From: Corallococcus sp. NCRR
GTDB lineage: Bacteria > Myxococcota > Myxococcia > Myxococcales > Myxococcaceae
Reading direction: 5' to 3'
Length of the DNA stretch: 64,000 bases
Assembly: GCF_026965535.1 (NCBI RefSeq)
Contig: NZ_CP114039.1
Coordinates: 5,208,001-5,272,000, forward strand
The notes under the pieces are model-generated. The model had not been told where the DNA came from and searched no databases. It saw only the letters and a program-made list of their open reading frames with translations. The position numbers and the translations under genes are program-made. This document shows positions 8,753 through 17,243 of this stretch, piece by piece; within the stretch, counting starts at the first letter, position 1; every line of letters begins with the position of its first letter.

Positions 8753-9241
8753 TCAGCGCGGAAACACCGGGTCGCAGGCCTGCGCGGTCAGCTCGATGGG
8801 GGCCGCCACCAGGGTCGCGTTGGTGCCGGAGTTCACCACGCGCAGGTAGTTGCAGGAGCTGCCCAGGAAGCGCGTGGGCGTGTCGGCCGTCAGCGCCTCG
8901 ATGACGAGCGCGTAGTCGCGGCCCACCGGCACGTCCACGGAGAGCCCCATGGCCGCGCCGCCGGGAGCGGACGGAAAGCGCAGCGTGCGCCCCGTGTGGC
9001 CGTCCGCGTCCTTCAACTCCAGCAGGTCGTCCGGGGTCACCTGGGAGGACAGGCAGGTGCGCTGCAGCTCCGTGCAGTTTCGCTTCGTGCCGTCCTTCAA
9101 CACCGCCACCTGGTAGGCGCCCACCTGACTGGCGACGGCGCGGCTCAAGGTGATGTCCAGGCCCAGGGGCAGGGCCTCCGGAGCGGCGTCCGGGCCGCAG
9201 CCGGACAGCAGCGCCAGCATCAGCAGGGTGGGGCGTCTCAT
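8753..9241 (-). CDS. small lipoprotein, unknown function
   Basis: A 162-residue protein with a short lipoprotein signal peptide and lipobox LLSGC (modified Cys15). The mature part is beta-rich in character, with four further cysteines that could form disulfides (two in CTELQRTC, one in SSCNYL and one in AQACD). No family recognised. Its ATG overlaps the stop of the upstream TPR protein by 4 bp, so the two are translationally coupled and probably act together at the envelope (inference). Confidence 0.72.
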   Translation of the reverse strand: MRRPTLLMLALLSGCGPDAAPEALPLGLDITLSRAVASQVGAYQVAVLKDGTKRNCTELQRTCLSSQVTPDDLLELKDADGHTGRTLRFPSAPGGAAMGLSVDVPVGRDYALVIEALTADTPTRFLGSSCNYLRVVNSGTNATLVAAPIELTAQACDPVFPR

Positions 9242-10167
9242 GGCGCGGCGTCCTCCACGCGGATGGTGATGGGCACTCGGCCTCGCTCCTCCGACGAGGA
9301 CAGGGCCACCACGCCGGCCGTGCCGCCAATGGCCACCGCGCCCACGGCCACCCAGAGCCAGGGGCTCTTGTACCAGGGGCGGCCCGTGCCTTCCGTGAGG
9401 GCCGCGGCGGGCGCGGTCTTCGACGCCACCTGGAAGAGGAGCGGGTGGAACGGGTCCCCGCGTCCGGCCAGGCGCCGCTGCGCCGCGTCCACGACCTCGA
9501 AGTAGTACTCCACCTCATACGGGCGGGACTCCACCGGCAGCTCATACGCGGGCAGCACGGCGAGGTGGTGCTCGGGCCGGGAACGGTCGCGCACGAAGTC
9601 CACCGAGGAGAAGCCCTGCGCCCCGGCGCGCCGGTAGAAGAGCCGGGCCCGCGCGCCCAGGGCCATGTCCCTCAGGACGGCGTCCACCTCCACCCGCTCG
9701 CCCGGCGCCGGGTCCGGGATGGGGTCCACCTCCAGGGTGACGGGGTGGACGCGGCGGTGGCGCAGGTCCTCCTTCAGCCTCTCGAAGAGGCCGCGGACCT
9801 TCGGCGGCGCGGAGCGGGGCAGCTCGAAGTCCGGCCGGGCCTGGAGCAGCTTCTCGTACGCCCCGCGCGCCAGGGCCTCGTCGCCCAGGTAGAGGGCGGT
9901 GAGCCCCTGCAGGCGGTAGAGCTCCACCAGCTCGTCATCCGTGACGTCGGGCGCATCCAGCCCGCCCTGCACCACGCCCAGGGCCTCCTGGAAGCGGCCG
10001 GCCTCCAGCAGCGCCTTCGCGGAGTCGATGGCGGGGCTCGTGGGGCCCAACTGGAAGAGGAGGGGAGACGGGGGAGGGGGCACACGGGCCTGCGCTGGCA
10101 GGGCGAGCATCAGCCCGAGCCCCCAGACGCGGAGTGCGCCCCGCCAACCTCGGGCGGGGGTGCGCAT
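9238..10167 (-). CDS. TPR-containing envelope protein
   Basis: A 309-residue protein from this start, with an N-terminal signal-like hydrophobic segment ending ALPAQA. It has a TPR-like helical region (about residues 30-115: repeated AGRFQEAL and YLGDEALARGAYEKLL elements), a beta-sandwich-like region (about 125-250) and one membrane helix near residues 270-288 (WLWVAVGAVAIGGTAGVV), then a short tail. An in-frame GTG 39 bases upstream is an alternative start. It is coupled to the lipoprotein downstream and divergent from the yceD operon. Function unknown; the layout suggests a scaffold or signalling protein facing the periplasm. Confidence 0.7.
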   Translation of the reverse strand: MRTPARGWRGALRVWGLGLMLALPAQARVPPPPSPLLFQLGPTSPAIDSAKALLEAGRFQEALGVVQGGLDAPDVTDDELVELYRLQGLTALYLGDEALARGAYEKLLQARPDFELPRSAPPKVRGLFERLKEDLRHRRVHPVTLEVDPIPDPAPGERVEVDAVLRDMALGARARLFYRRAGAQGFSSVDFVRDRSRPEHHLAVLPAYELPVESRPYEVEYYFEVVDAAQRRLAGRGDPFHPLLFQVASKTAPAAALTEGTGRPWYKSPWLWVAVGAVAIGGTAGVVALSSSEERGRVPITIRVEDAAP

Positions 10168-10237
10168 CAGAAGGAAAGCTAGCAGAGCGGTGTTGAGTGG
10201 ATCCACGCGGCTCGGCTCGCGAGTCCAACCCGGCGTG

Positions 10238-10266
10238 TTGACTGACGGGGGGAGTCCCTCTATGTT
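10238..10266 (+). promoter_or_regulatory. sigma70-type promoter for the yceD-rpmF-plsX-fab operon
   Basis: TTGACT (10238-10243) and TATGTT (10261-10266) are separated by exactly 17 bases, matching the housekeeping consensus at 5 of 6 and 4 of 6 positions. It lies 29 bases before the yceD ATG and is the only promoter-like site in the divergent intergenic region on this strand. Confidence 0.6.
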
Positions 10267-10295
10267 GCGCGCCCTTTTGCCGGGAAGCCTTGTAG

Positions 10296-10895
10296 ATGGT
10301 CGTAAAGATTGAACAAATCAAAGAAGCGGGGCTGACGCTCGACGAGCCCATCGCTCCCGGGCTCCTCAAGGAGGCCCTGGAAGGCCCCGGGTCCGGCGAG
10401 GACACCGGCTTTCAGGCGACCGCTCCGTCCACGCTCCACGCCACCCTGCGCAAGATCAGCGGGGGCGTGCTGCTGAAGGGCAACTTCACCGTCCACGCGG
10501 GCGCGCCCTGCAAGCGCTGCCTCACGGACGTGAAGCTGGACCTGCCCGTGGCCTTCACCATCAACCTGGTGCCGGAGTCCCTGGCCCGGGGCGACGACTT
10601 CAAGGACGACGACGAAAAGTCCATGGAGAAGAAGGAACGCACCCAGGGTGAATCCGCGGGCACCTTCGGACTGGACGACACGGACGAGCAGGTTTTCGAT
10701 GGCAAGACGATCGATCTGGATCCGATCATCCGGGAACAGGTATTGCTCGCGCTCCCGATGAGCGCGGTCTGTCGGGAAGACTGCCAGGGGCTCTGCTCGC
10801 AGTGCGGCCAGAACCTCAATGAAAAGAAGTGCGGCTGCGAGCCGAAGGTCGTGGACCCTCGACTGTCGCCGCTGAAGAACATCAAGCTGAACTGA
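10296..10895 (+). CDS. yceD: YceD/DUF177 family protein
   Basis: A 199-residue member of the YceD (DUF177) family, which is linked to 23S rRNA maturation and almost always encoded just before rpmF, as here. The C-terminal third has a cysteine cluster in the form CREDCQGLCSQCG, with further Cys residues in KKCGC, matching the family's conserved motif and possibly binding zinc. A basic/acidic low-complexity insertion lies near residues 100-120. It is the first gene after the best promoter in this region. The molecular role is from family knowledge only. Confidence 0.85.
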   Translation: MVVKIEQIKEAGLTLDEPIAPGLLKEALEGPGSGEDTGFQATAPSTLHATLRKISGGVLLKGNFTVHAGAPCKRCLTDVKLDLPVAFTINLVPESLARGDDFKDDDEKSMEKKERTQGESAGTFGLDDTDEQVFDGKTIDLDPIIREQVLLALPMSAVCREDCQGLCSQCGQNLNEKKCGCEPKVVDPRLSPLKNIKLN

Positions 10896-10953
10896 CGGTC
10901 CCTATGCCCCTCGCAGGTCGCGAGGGGGGACGGGTCCGATGCCGAGGTGAGCC

Positions 10954-11142
10954 GTGGGAGTTCCCAAGAAGCGGACGTCGAAGATGCGCCGGGACCGTCG
11001 TCGGGCCGGCAACAACAACCTGCGGACCCCCGTGCAGGTCATCAAGTGCTCCAAGTGCAAGGAGCCCGTGATGCCGCACCGCGCCTGCGCGGCCTGTGGC
11101 AACTACGGTGGCCGTGAGGTCATCGCGACCGCCGCGGAGTAG
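10954..11142 (+). CDS. rpmF: ribosomal protein bL32
   Basis: A 62-residue L32 protein starting at GTG with a GAGGTGA ribosome binding site. The N-terminus MGVPKKRTSKMRRDRRR is diagnostic. Two Cys pairs (CSKC and CAAC) show it is a zinc-binding (C+) form of L32, so it is sensitive to zinc supply; no zinc-free paralog is visible here. It lies 58 bases after yceD and 20 before plsX, the classic yceD-rpmF-plsX order. Confidence 0.96.
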   Translation: MGVPKKRTSKMRRDRRRAGNNNLRTPVQVIKCSKCKEPVMPHRACAACGNYGGREVIATAAE

Positions 11143-11162
11143 TTGAAAGCGGAAGGCTGCCG

Positions 11163-12224
11163 GTGCGGCTCGTCCTCGACGCGATGGGTGGCGACCACGC
11201 CCCCGACGCCGTCGTGGACGGGGGCGTGCTGTTCGCGCGAGCGTATCCCGGGCACGAACTCGTGCTGGTCGGGGACGCCACGCGTGTGCGCCCTGTGCTG
11301 GAGCGTGCCGGCGCGCCTCCCAACGTGTCCCTCCACCACGCGTCCGAAGTGGTGGAGATGGACGACCCCGCGACCGCCGCGTTCCGGCGCAAGCGGGACT
11401 CCTCGCTCCGGGTGGGCTTCGAGCTCGTCCGGCAAGGGGAGGCGTCCGCCCTCGTGTCGGCGGGCAACTCCGGCGCGGTGATGGCCGGTGGCATGTTGAC
11501 GCTCGGCCGGATCCCCGGCGTGGAGCGTCCGGCCATCGCGGCCCTGTTCCCGGCCCTGAAGGGCGAAGGCCGCTGCCTGCTGCTGGACGCGGGCGCCAAC
11601 GTGGACTGCCGCCCCTCGCACCTGGCCCAGTTCGCCGTGCTCGGCGAGGCCTACTCGCGCACGCGCCTGGGCGTGAAGCGCCCCCGGGTGGCCGTGCTCT
11701 CCAACGGCGAAGAGGAGTCCAAGGGCACGCAGCTCACGCGGGACGCGAGCGCGTTGTTGCGCCGCTCGGACCTGGAGTTCGTGGGCTACGTGGAGGGCAA
11801 GGACCTGTTCTCCGGCGACGTGGAGGTCGTCGTGACGGACGGCTTCACCGGCAACATCGTCCTCAAAACGTCCGAGGGCGTGGGCATGGGCATCACCGGC
11901 CTGTTGCGCTCCGCCATCGAGAAGCGCGGCGGCCTGCCGGAGAAGCTGGGCGCGCTCCTGCTCAAGCCCACCCTGGCGGGGCTGCGCCGCGTCATGGACT
12001 ACGCCGAATACGGCGGCGCGCCGCTCCTGGGCCTCCAGGGAGTGGGCATCGTCGCGCACGGCCGCTCCTCTCCCCGCGCCATCCACAACGCGCTCGTCAC
12101 CGCGCTGCAGCATGTGCGGGTGGGCGTGCAGGAAGAGCTGACGCGTTGCATCGCCAACGCCGCCGCCTGGCTTCCTCCCCACCAGCGGGGAAGGAAGGCG
12201 GACGGGGACGAAGGGGCCGATTAG
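11163..12224 (+). CDS. plsX: phosphate acyltransferase PlsX
   Basis: A 353-residue PlsX, which converts acyl-ACP and phosphate to acyl phosphate at the start of phospholipid synthesis. It begins at GTG with MRLVLDAMGGDHAP, the family's diagnostic opening. Other conserved blocks are SAGNTG-like VSAGNSGAVMA, LLDAGANVDC and VVTDGFTGNIVLK. Length is typical. It couples the fatty acid genes that follow to membrane lipid synthesis; fabH begins 44 bases downstream. Confidence 0.95.
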   Translation: MRLVLDAMGGDHAPDAVVDGGVLFARAYPGHELVLVGDATRVRPVLERAGAPPNVSLHHASEVVEMDDPATAAFRRKRDSSLRVGFELVRQGEASALVSAGNSGAVMAGGMLTLGRIPGVERPAIAALFPALKGEGRCLLLDAGANVDCRPSHLAQFAVLGEAYSRTRLGVKRPRVAVLSNGEEESKGTQLTRDASALLRRSDLEFVGYVEGKDLFSGDVEVVVTDGFTGNIVLKTSEGVGMGITGLLRSAIEKRGGLPEKLGALLLKPTLAGLRRVMDYAEYGGAPLLGLQGVGIVAHGRSSPRAIHNALVTALQHVRVGVQEELTRCIANAAAWLPPHQRGRKADGDEGAD

Positions 12225-12268
12225 AGCGCGCCGGCCACGCGTTGGACTCCGACGACTCCGGAGGCCTC

Positions 12269-13270
12269 GTGGCACGCACGCACATCATCGGAACCGGTTC
12301 CTACGCCCCCGCTCAGGTCCTGACCAACCAGGACCTGGAGCGCCTGGTGGAGACGAGCGACGCGTGGATCCGCGAGCGCACCGGCATCCAGGAGCGCAGG
12401 CAGGCCGCCCCCGACGAGGCGACGAGCGACCTGGCGGTGAACGCCTCCCGCCACGCGCTGGAGATGGCGGGCGTGGCGCCCGGCGACCTGGACCTCATCA
12501 TCGTGGGCACCGTCACCGCGGACATGCCCATGCCGTCATGCGCCGCGCTGGTGCAGTCGAAGCTGGGGGCGAAGCGCGCCTTCGCCTTCGACGTGTCCGC
12601 CGCGTGCGCCGGCGGCCTGTACGCGCTGAGCGTGGCGGACCAGTTCGTGCGCTCGGGGCAGGTGAAGCGCGCGCTCGTCGTGGGCGCGGACCTGCTCACC
12701 CGCGCGGTGGACTGGACGGACCGCAACACCTGCGTCCTCTTTGGTGATGGCGCGGGCGCGCTGGTGCTGGGGGCCGAGCAGGACGCGGAGGCGGACGCCA
12801 TGGCGCCCCGCGGCATCCTCTCCACCCACCTGCGCACCGACGGCGACCTCGCGAACCTGCTCTGCATCCCCGCCGGTGGCTCGCGCACCCCCGTCACCGC
12901 GGACAACGTGGATGCAAATCTTCACAAGCTCAAGATGAACGGGAAGGAAGTGTTCCGCTTCGCGGTGCGCGCGTTGGTGGAATCCACCCAGGCCTCCTTG
13001 GGGGCCCATGGAATGGATACGACGCAGGTGGACCACGTCATCGCCCATCAGGCGAACCTGCGAATCCTGGAAGCCGTGATGGAGCGGCTGGAGATTCCCA
13101 AGGAAAAATGCTGGCTCAACCTGCACAAGTACGGCAACACGTCGTCCGCCTCGCTGCCCATGTCACTGGATGAGGCGCAGCGCGCCGGCCGCCTCAAGCG
13201 CGGCGACGTCATCGCGATGATGGCCATTGGCGCGGGGATGGCGTGGGGCAGCGCGGTGGTGCGCTGGTAG
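12269..13270 (+). CDS. fabH: beta-ketoacyl-ACP synthase III
   Basis: A 333-residue KAS III that condenses acetyl-CoA (or a branched primer) with malonyl-ACP to start fatty acid synthesis. The catalytic triad is visible: Cys113 in SAACAGGLYAL, His in AHQANLRI and Asn in YGNTSSAS. The GTG start giving MARTHIIGTGSY was chosen because it matches the family N-terminus and has a CCGGAGG site just upstream; the frame runs open further 5' into plsX but that part is not conserved. Myxobacteria make iso-branched acids, so a branched-CoA primer preference is plausible but not readable here. Confidence 0.94.
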   Translation: MARTHIIGTGSYAPAQVLTNQDLERLVETSDAWIRERTGIQERRQAAPDEATSDLAVNASRHALEMAGVAPGDLDLIIVGTVTADMPMPSCAALVQSKLGAKRAFAFDVSAACAGGLYALSVADQFVRSGQVKRALVVGADLLTRAVDWTDRNTCVLFGDGAGALVLGAEQDAEADAMAPRGILSTHLRTDGDLANLLCIPAGGSRTPVTADNVDANLHKLKMNGKEVFRFAVRALVESTQASLGAHGMDTTQVDHVIAHQANLRILEAVMERLEIPKEKCWLNLHKYGNTSSASLPMSLDEAQRAGRLKRGDVIAMMAIGAGMAWGSAVVRW

Positions 13271-13298
13271 GCAGGACGACACAAGGAAGGACCGCAAC

Positions 13299-14237
13299 AT
13301 GGCGAAGGTCGCGTTCGTGTTTCCCGGGCAGGGCAGTCAGGCCGTGGGGATGGGCAAGGACCTCTACGAGCAGTTTCCCGAAGCGCGGGCCGTCTTCGAC
13401 GCCGTGGACGACGCGCTGCACGAGAAGCTCTCCACCTCCTGCTTCGAGGGCCCGGAAGAGGCGCTGAAGCTCACCGCCAACACCCAGCCGGCCATCCTCA
13501 CGGTGTCGGCCGCGGTTCACGCGGTGTTCCAGAAGCGCGGCCCGGCCCCGGCGTTCGTCGCGGGCCACTCGCTGGGCGAGTACTCCGCGCTGGTGGCCGC
13601 GGGCGCCATGGACCTCCAGGACGCGGCGCGGGCGGTGCGCGCGCGCGGCACCTTCATGCAGGAGGCGGTGCCCGTGGGCACGGGCGGCATGGCCGTCATC
13701 CTGGGCCTCACCCCGGACGCGGTGAAGGCCGCCTGCGACGCCGCGGCGGAAGGGCAGGTCGTCTCCCCGGCCAACTACAACTCCCCCGAGCAGACGGTCA
13801 TCGCGGGCCACGCGGCCGCGGTGGAGCGCGCGGGCGCGAAGTGCAAGGAGGCCGGGGCCAAGCGCGTGATGCCGCTGCCCGTCTCCGCGCCCTTCCACTG
13901 CGCGCTGATGGACCCCGTGAAGCCGCGCCTGGCGGAGGTGCTGGCGGGCGTGCGCATCAGCGCGCCGTCCGTGCCGGTGGTGAGCAACGTGGAGGCCCGG
14001 CCCAACGCGGACGCGTCCCGCGTGGTGCCGCTCTTGCTGGAGCAGGTGAGCGCGCCGGTGCGCTGGATTGAGTGCGTGGAGTCGCTGAAGGCCAACGGCG
14101 TCACGCACGTGGTGGAGCTGGGGCCGGGCAAGGTGCTGGGCGGGCTCATCAAGCGCATCACCAAGGACATCGAATCGTTCAACGTCGAGAACGCCGCGAC
14201 CCTGGAGAAGGTGCTCGCCGCGCTGGGGGCAGCATGA
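13299..14237 (+). CDS. fabD: malonyl-CoA:ACP transacylase
   Basis: A 312-residue FabD that loads malonyl groups on ACP. FPGQGSQAVGMG opens the protein, the nucleophile is Ser91 in GHSLGEYSALV, and the second active-site His lies in the later VSAPFHCALM block. The ATG starting MAKVAFVF was chosen: an AAGGA site lies upstream and the extended frame overlaps fabH. Its stop overlaps the fabG start by 4 bp. Confidence 0.95.
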   Translation: MAKVAFVFPGQGSQAVGMGKDLYEQFPEARAVFDAVDDALHEKLSTSCFEGPEEALKLTANTQPAILTVSAAVHAVFQKRGPAPAFVAGHSLGEYSALVAAGAMDLQDAARAVRARGTFMQEAVPVGTGGMAVILGLTPDAVKAACDAAAEGQVVSPANYNSPEQTVIAGHAAAVERAGAKCKEAGAKRVMPLPVSAPFHCALMDPVKPRLAEVLAGVRISAPSVPVVSNVEARPNADASRVVPLLLEQVSAPVRWIECVESLKANGVTHVVELGPGKVLGGLIKRITKDIESFNVENAATLEKVLAALGAA

Positions 14238-14983
14238 GCGGTTTCAAGGACAAGGTGGTGCTGGTGACGGGTGGCTCGCGCGGCATCGGCCGGGCGTGCG
14301 CGCAGGCCTTCGCGAAGGCGGGCGCGTCCACCGTGGTCATCAGCTACGTGGGTAACGAGGCCGCCGCGCAGGAGACGGTGGGGCTGCTCCAGCAGGCCGG
14401 CGCGAAGGCGGAGGCCGTGAAGTTCGACCTGGCGGACACCGCCGCGTGCGCGGGCGCCATCGACGGCGTCGTCAAGGCACACGGCCGGCTGGACGTGCTG
14501 GTGAACAACGCGGGCATGGCCATTGACGGCCTGGTGATGCGCGTCAAGGACGAGGACTGGGACCGGCAACTGGACACCAACCTCCGGGGCGCCTTCGCGC
14601 TCATCCGCGCCGCCAGCCGGCCCATGATGAAGCAGCGCTCCGGCGCCATCATCAACATCACCTCGGTCGTGGGGGAGATGGGCAACCCGGGGCAGGCGGC
14701 CTACTCGGCGGCCAAGGCGGGGCTCATCGGCCTGACCAAGTCGGTGGCCAAGGAGCTGGCCACCCGGAGCATCCGCGTCAATGCCGTGTCCCCCGGGTTC
14801 ATCGGGACGGACATGACCTCCCACCTGGACGACGAGCTGCGCCAGAAGATGGTGGGCGGCATCGCGCTCGGCCGCCTGGGCAACCCGGAGGAGGTCGCCG
14901 GGGCCGTGGTGTTCCTCGCGAGTGATGCGGCGTCCTACATCACCGGCGAGGTCCTGAAGGTCAACGGCGGCATGTACATGTAA
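14234..14983 (+). CDS. fabG: 3-oxoacyl-ACP reductase
   Basis: A 249-residue short-chain dehydrogenase. The NADP-binding TGGSRGIGRA motif, the NNAG motif and the Ser-Tyr-Lys triad (NITSV...YSAAKAG) are all present, and the C-terminus ITGEVLKVNGGMYM is typical for FabG. It reduces 3-oxoacyl-ACP with NADPH. The start overlaps the fabD stop (ATGA), showing translational coupling. The position between fabD and acpP makes FabG, rather than another SDR, the firm call. Confidence 0.95.
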   Translation: MSGFKDKVVLVTGGSRGIGRACAQAFAKAGASTVVISYVGNEAAAQETVGLLQQAGAKAEAVKFDLADTAACAGAIDGVVKAHGRLDVLVNNAGMAIDGLVMRVKDEDWDRQLDTNLRGAFALIRAASRPMMKQRSGAIINITSVVGEMGNPGQAAYSAAKAGLIGLTKSVAKELATRSIRVNAVSPGFIGTDMTSHLDDELRQKMVGGIALGRLGNPEEVAGAVVFLASDAASYITGEVLKVNGGMYM

Positions 14984-14990
14984 GCCAAGG

Positions 14991-15019
14991 TTGGATTGCC
15001 GCCGGGCGTGGGATATACC
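14991..15019 (+). promoter_or_regulatory. possible acpP promoter
   Basis: TTGGAT (14991-14996) and TATACC (15014-15019) with a 17-base spacer lie 70 bases before the acpP ATG. The -10 matches 4 of 6 and the -35 only its TTG. An extra promoter here would explain the need for abundant ACP. Weak on sequence alone. Confidence 0.35.
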
Positions 15020-15089
15020 GCGCCCGCCTTGAAGACGGCCCGCGACTCAAAACGGCGGGCCCCATCTGGAGCTGGAGGGTTCTGCACGT

Positions 15090-15338
15090 ATGTCCACCAC
15101 CGCAACCGACGTGGAAACCAAGATCAAGTCCATCATCGCCGACCAGCTCGGTGTGGGTGAGGATGAGATCAAGCCCGAGTCGTCCTTCATCGAAGACCTG
15201 GGCGCGGACAGCCTCGACATCGTCGAGCTGGTCATGGCGATGGAAGAGGAGTTCGAGGTCGAGATTCCGGATGACGAGGCGGAGAACATCAAGACCGTCG
15301 GCGACGCCGTGAACTACGTGAAGACCCACAAGAAGTAG
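15090..15338 (+). CDS. acpP: acyl carrier protein
   Basis: An 82-residue ACP with the phosphopantetheine attachment Ser41 in the DSL motif ([13 protein letters not shown]). The protein is strongly acidic and of standard length; GGAGGG lies upstream of the ATG. It carries growing acyl chains for the surrounding fab enzymes and for the lipid A acyltransferases encoded at the far end of the window. The 106-base gap after fabG is the largest in the fab run and may hold an additional promoter. Confidence 0.97.
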   Translation: MSTTATDVETKIKSIIADQLGVGEDEIKPESSFIEDLGADSLDIVELVMAMEEEFEVEIPDDEAENIKTVGDAVNYVKTHKK

Positions 15339-15423
15339 GCAGTCGCGACACCCGGAAGTCCGGGGCCTGGGGAGCGTCCTCACCGGCGCTTCCGCGCCCC
15401 ATCGCGGTCAGCGGAGAAGAACA

Positions 15424-16680
15424 GTGTCCAACCGTCGAGTCGTCATCACCGGAACCGGCATCATTTCTGCGCTGGGCACCGGCACCGAGAAGAACTGGCA
15501 GGCGATGCTGGCCGGGCAATCCGGTATCAGCACGATCACCCGTTTCGACCTGGGGAAGCTCGACGCGCGCATCGCGGGCGAGGTGAAGGACTTCCAGCCC
15601 GAGCAGTTCATCGACAGGCGCGAGGTGCGCCGGATGGACCTGTTCGCCCAGTACGCGATGGCCGCGGCCGACATGGCGGTGAAGGAGTCGGGCCTGCCCA
15701 TCGGCCCGGACGCGCCCCATGGCTACCTCCCGGAGCGCGTGGGTGTCATCGTGGGCTCCGGCATCGGCGGCATCTCCTCCCTGGAGGAGCAGCACCGCAA
15801 GGGGCTGGAGAAGGGGTTCGACCGGCTGTCGCCCTTCTTCATCATCCAGATGATCGTCAACATGGCGCCTGGGCTCATCTCCATGCGCTACAACTGCAAG
15901 GGCCCCAACTGGGCCCCGGTGTCCGCCTGCGCCACCAGCGCGCACGCCATCGGCGAGGCCTGGAAGTCCATCCGCCTGGGTGAGACGGACGCGGCCATCG
16001 CCGGCGGCGCGGAGGCGGCCATCACCCCCCTGGGCATGGGCGGCTTCTCCGTGATGAAGGCCCTGTCCACGCGCAACGACGACCCGGCGCGCGCCAGCCG
16101 TCCCTTCGACAAGGAGCGCGACGGCTTCGTGATGGGCGAGGGCGCGGGCATCGTCGTCCTGGAGGAGATGGAGGCCGCGAAGAAGCGCGGCGCCAACATC
16201 CTGGCGGAGGTGGTGGGGTACGGCGCCAACTCGGACGCGTACCACGTCACCCAGCCGGCCCCGGAGGGCGAGGGCGCGGCGCGCTGCATGCGTCTGGCGC
16301 TGGCGTCCGCGGGCATGCGGCCGGACGAGGTGGGCTACGTCAACGCCCACGGCACGTCCACGCCGTTCAACGACGCGAACGAGACCAAGGCCCTCAAGGC
16401 CGTCTTCGGCGAGCACGCGCGCAAGCTGGCGGTGTCGTCCACCAAGTCCATGACGGGCCACATGCTCGGCGCGGCGGGTGGCGCGGAGGCGGTGGTGAGC
16501 GTGCAGGTGCTCACCAAGAACGTGCTGCCGCCCACCATCAACATGACGTCGCCGGACCCGGACTGCGACCTGGACTACGTGCCCAACACGGCGCGCGACG
16601 CCCGCGTCGACGCGGTGATGAGCAACTCGTTCGGCTTCGGCGGTACCAACGCGGTGCTGGTGTTCAAGCGCTTCAGCTGA
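15424..16680 (+). CDS. fabF: beta-ketoacyl-ACP synthase II
   Basis: A 418-residue elongating KAS. Catalytic Cys169 lies in [10 protein letters not shown], with the two histidines in [11 protein letters not shown] and GHMLGAAGG. It begins at GTG with [18 protein letters not shown]. FabF-type enzymes extend acyl-ACP by two carbons and help adjust membrane fluidity. It follows acpP by 85 bases in the standard order. A strong GC hairpin follows the stop. Confidence 0.96.
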   Translation: MSNRRVVITGTGIISALGTGTEKNWQAMLAGQSGISTITRFDLGKLDARIAGEVKDFQPEQFIDRREVRRMDLFAQYAMAAADMAVKESGLPIGPDAPHGYLPERVGVIVGSGIGGISSLEEQHRKGLEKGFDRLSPFFIIQMIVNMAPGLISMRYNCKGPNWAPVSACATSAHAIGEAWKSIRLGETDAAIAGGAEAAITPLGMGGFSVMKALSTRNDDPARASRPFDKERDGFVMGEGAGIVVLEEMEAAKKRGANILAEVVGYGANSDAYHVTQPAPEGEGAARCMRLALASAGMRPDEVGYVNAHGTSTPFNDANETKALKAVFGEHARKLAVSSTKSMTGHMLGAAGGAEAVVSVQVLTKNVLPPTINMTSPDPDCDLDYVPNTARDARVDAVMSNSFGFGGTNAVLVFKRFS

Positions 16681-16688
16681 CCGCCCTT

Positions 16689-16716
16689 GGGGCCCCGCCC
16701 CAGGGGCGCGGGCCCC
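16689..16716 (+). terminator. GC-rich hairpin after fabF
   Basis: Outer arms GGGGCCC and GGGCCCC enclose a second pairing GCC/GGC. There is no T-run after it, so it could be a pause or attenuation structure rather than a true intrinsic terminator; rpiB follows 20 bases later. Confidence 0.35.
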
Positions 16717-16735
16717 GCTTCTACGGAGTCCGGCC

Positions 16736-17182
16736 GTGAAAGTCATCCTCGCCTCCGACCATGCGGGCATCGAGCTGCGCCAGGAACTGGTGGCGCTCCT
16801 GAAGGAGCGCGGCACCGACTTCCAGGACCTGGGCCCCCAGACGCGCGAGTCCGTGGACTACCCGGACTTCGCCTCCCAGGTGGCGCAGGCGGTGGTGGCG
16901 GAGCAGGGCACGCTGGGCGTGCTGGTGTGCGGCACCGGCATCGGGATGAGCATCGTGGCCAACAAGCACCGGGGCATCCGGGCGGCCCTCTGCACCACCG
17001 AGTTCGAGGCGCGGATGACCCGCGCGCACAACGACGCCAACGTGTTGTGCCTGGGCCAGCGCGTGGTGGGCGCGGGCGTGGCGCGCGGCATCCTGGAGGC
17101 CTTCCTCTCCACCGCCTTCGAGGGCGGCCGCCACGAGAAGCGCGTCCAGAAGATTCGCGACGTCGAGGCCCAGCAGCGCTGA
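16736..17182 (+). CDS. rpiB: ribose 5-phosphate isomerase B
   Basis: A 148-residue RpiB/LacAB-family sugar isomerase, interconverting ribose 5-phosphate and ribulose 5-phosphate in the pentose phosphate pathway. The N-terminal ILASDHAGIEL and the active-site CGTGIGMSIVANK (catalytic Cys) are diagnostic. GTG start. It lies between fabF and glyA; both rpiB and the ribulose 5-phosphate-using riboflavin genes downstream touch the same pentose pool. Confidence 0.93.
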   Translation: MKVILASDHAGIELRQELVALLKERGTDFQDLGPQTRESVDYPDFASQVAQAVVAEQGTLGVLVCGTGIGMSIVANKHRGIRAALCTTEFEARMTRAHNDANVLCLGQRVVGAGVARGILEAFLSTAFEGGRHEKRVQKIRDVEAQQR

Positions 17183-17243
17183 GGCCTGGCAGGCGTCCCT
17201 GTGAAGCAGTCCCCTTCGTTTCGTACGCCAGGAGGCAACCCCC

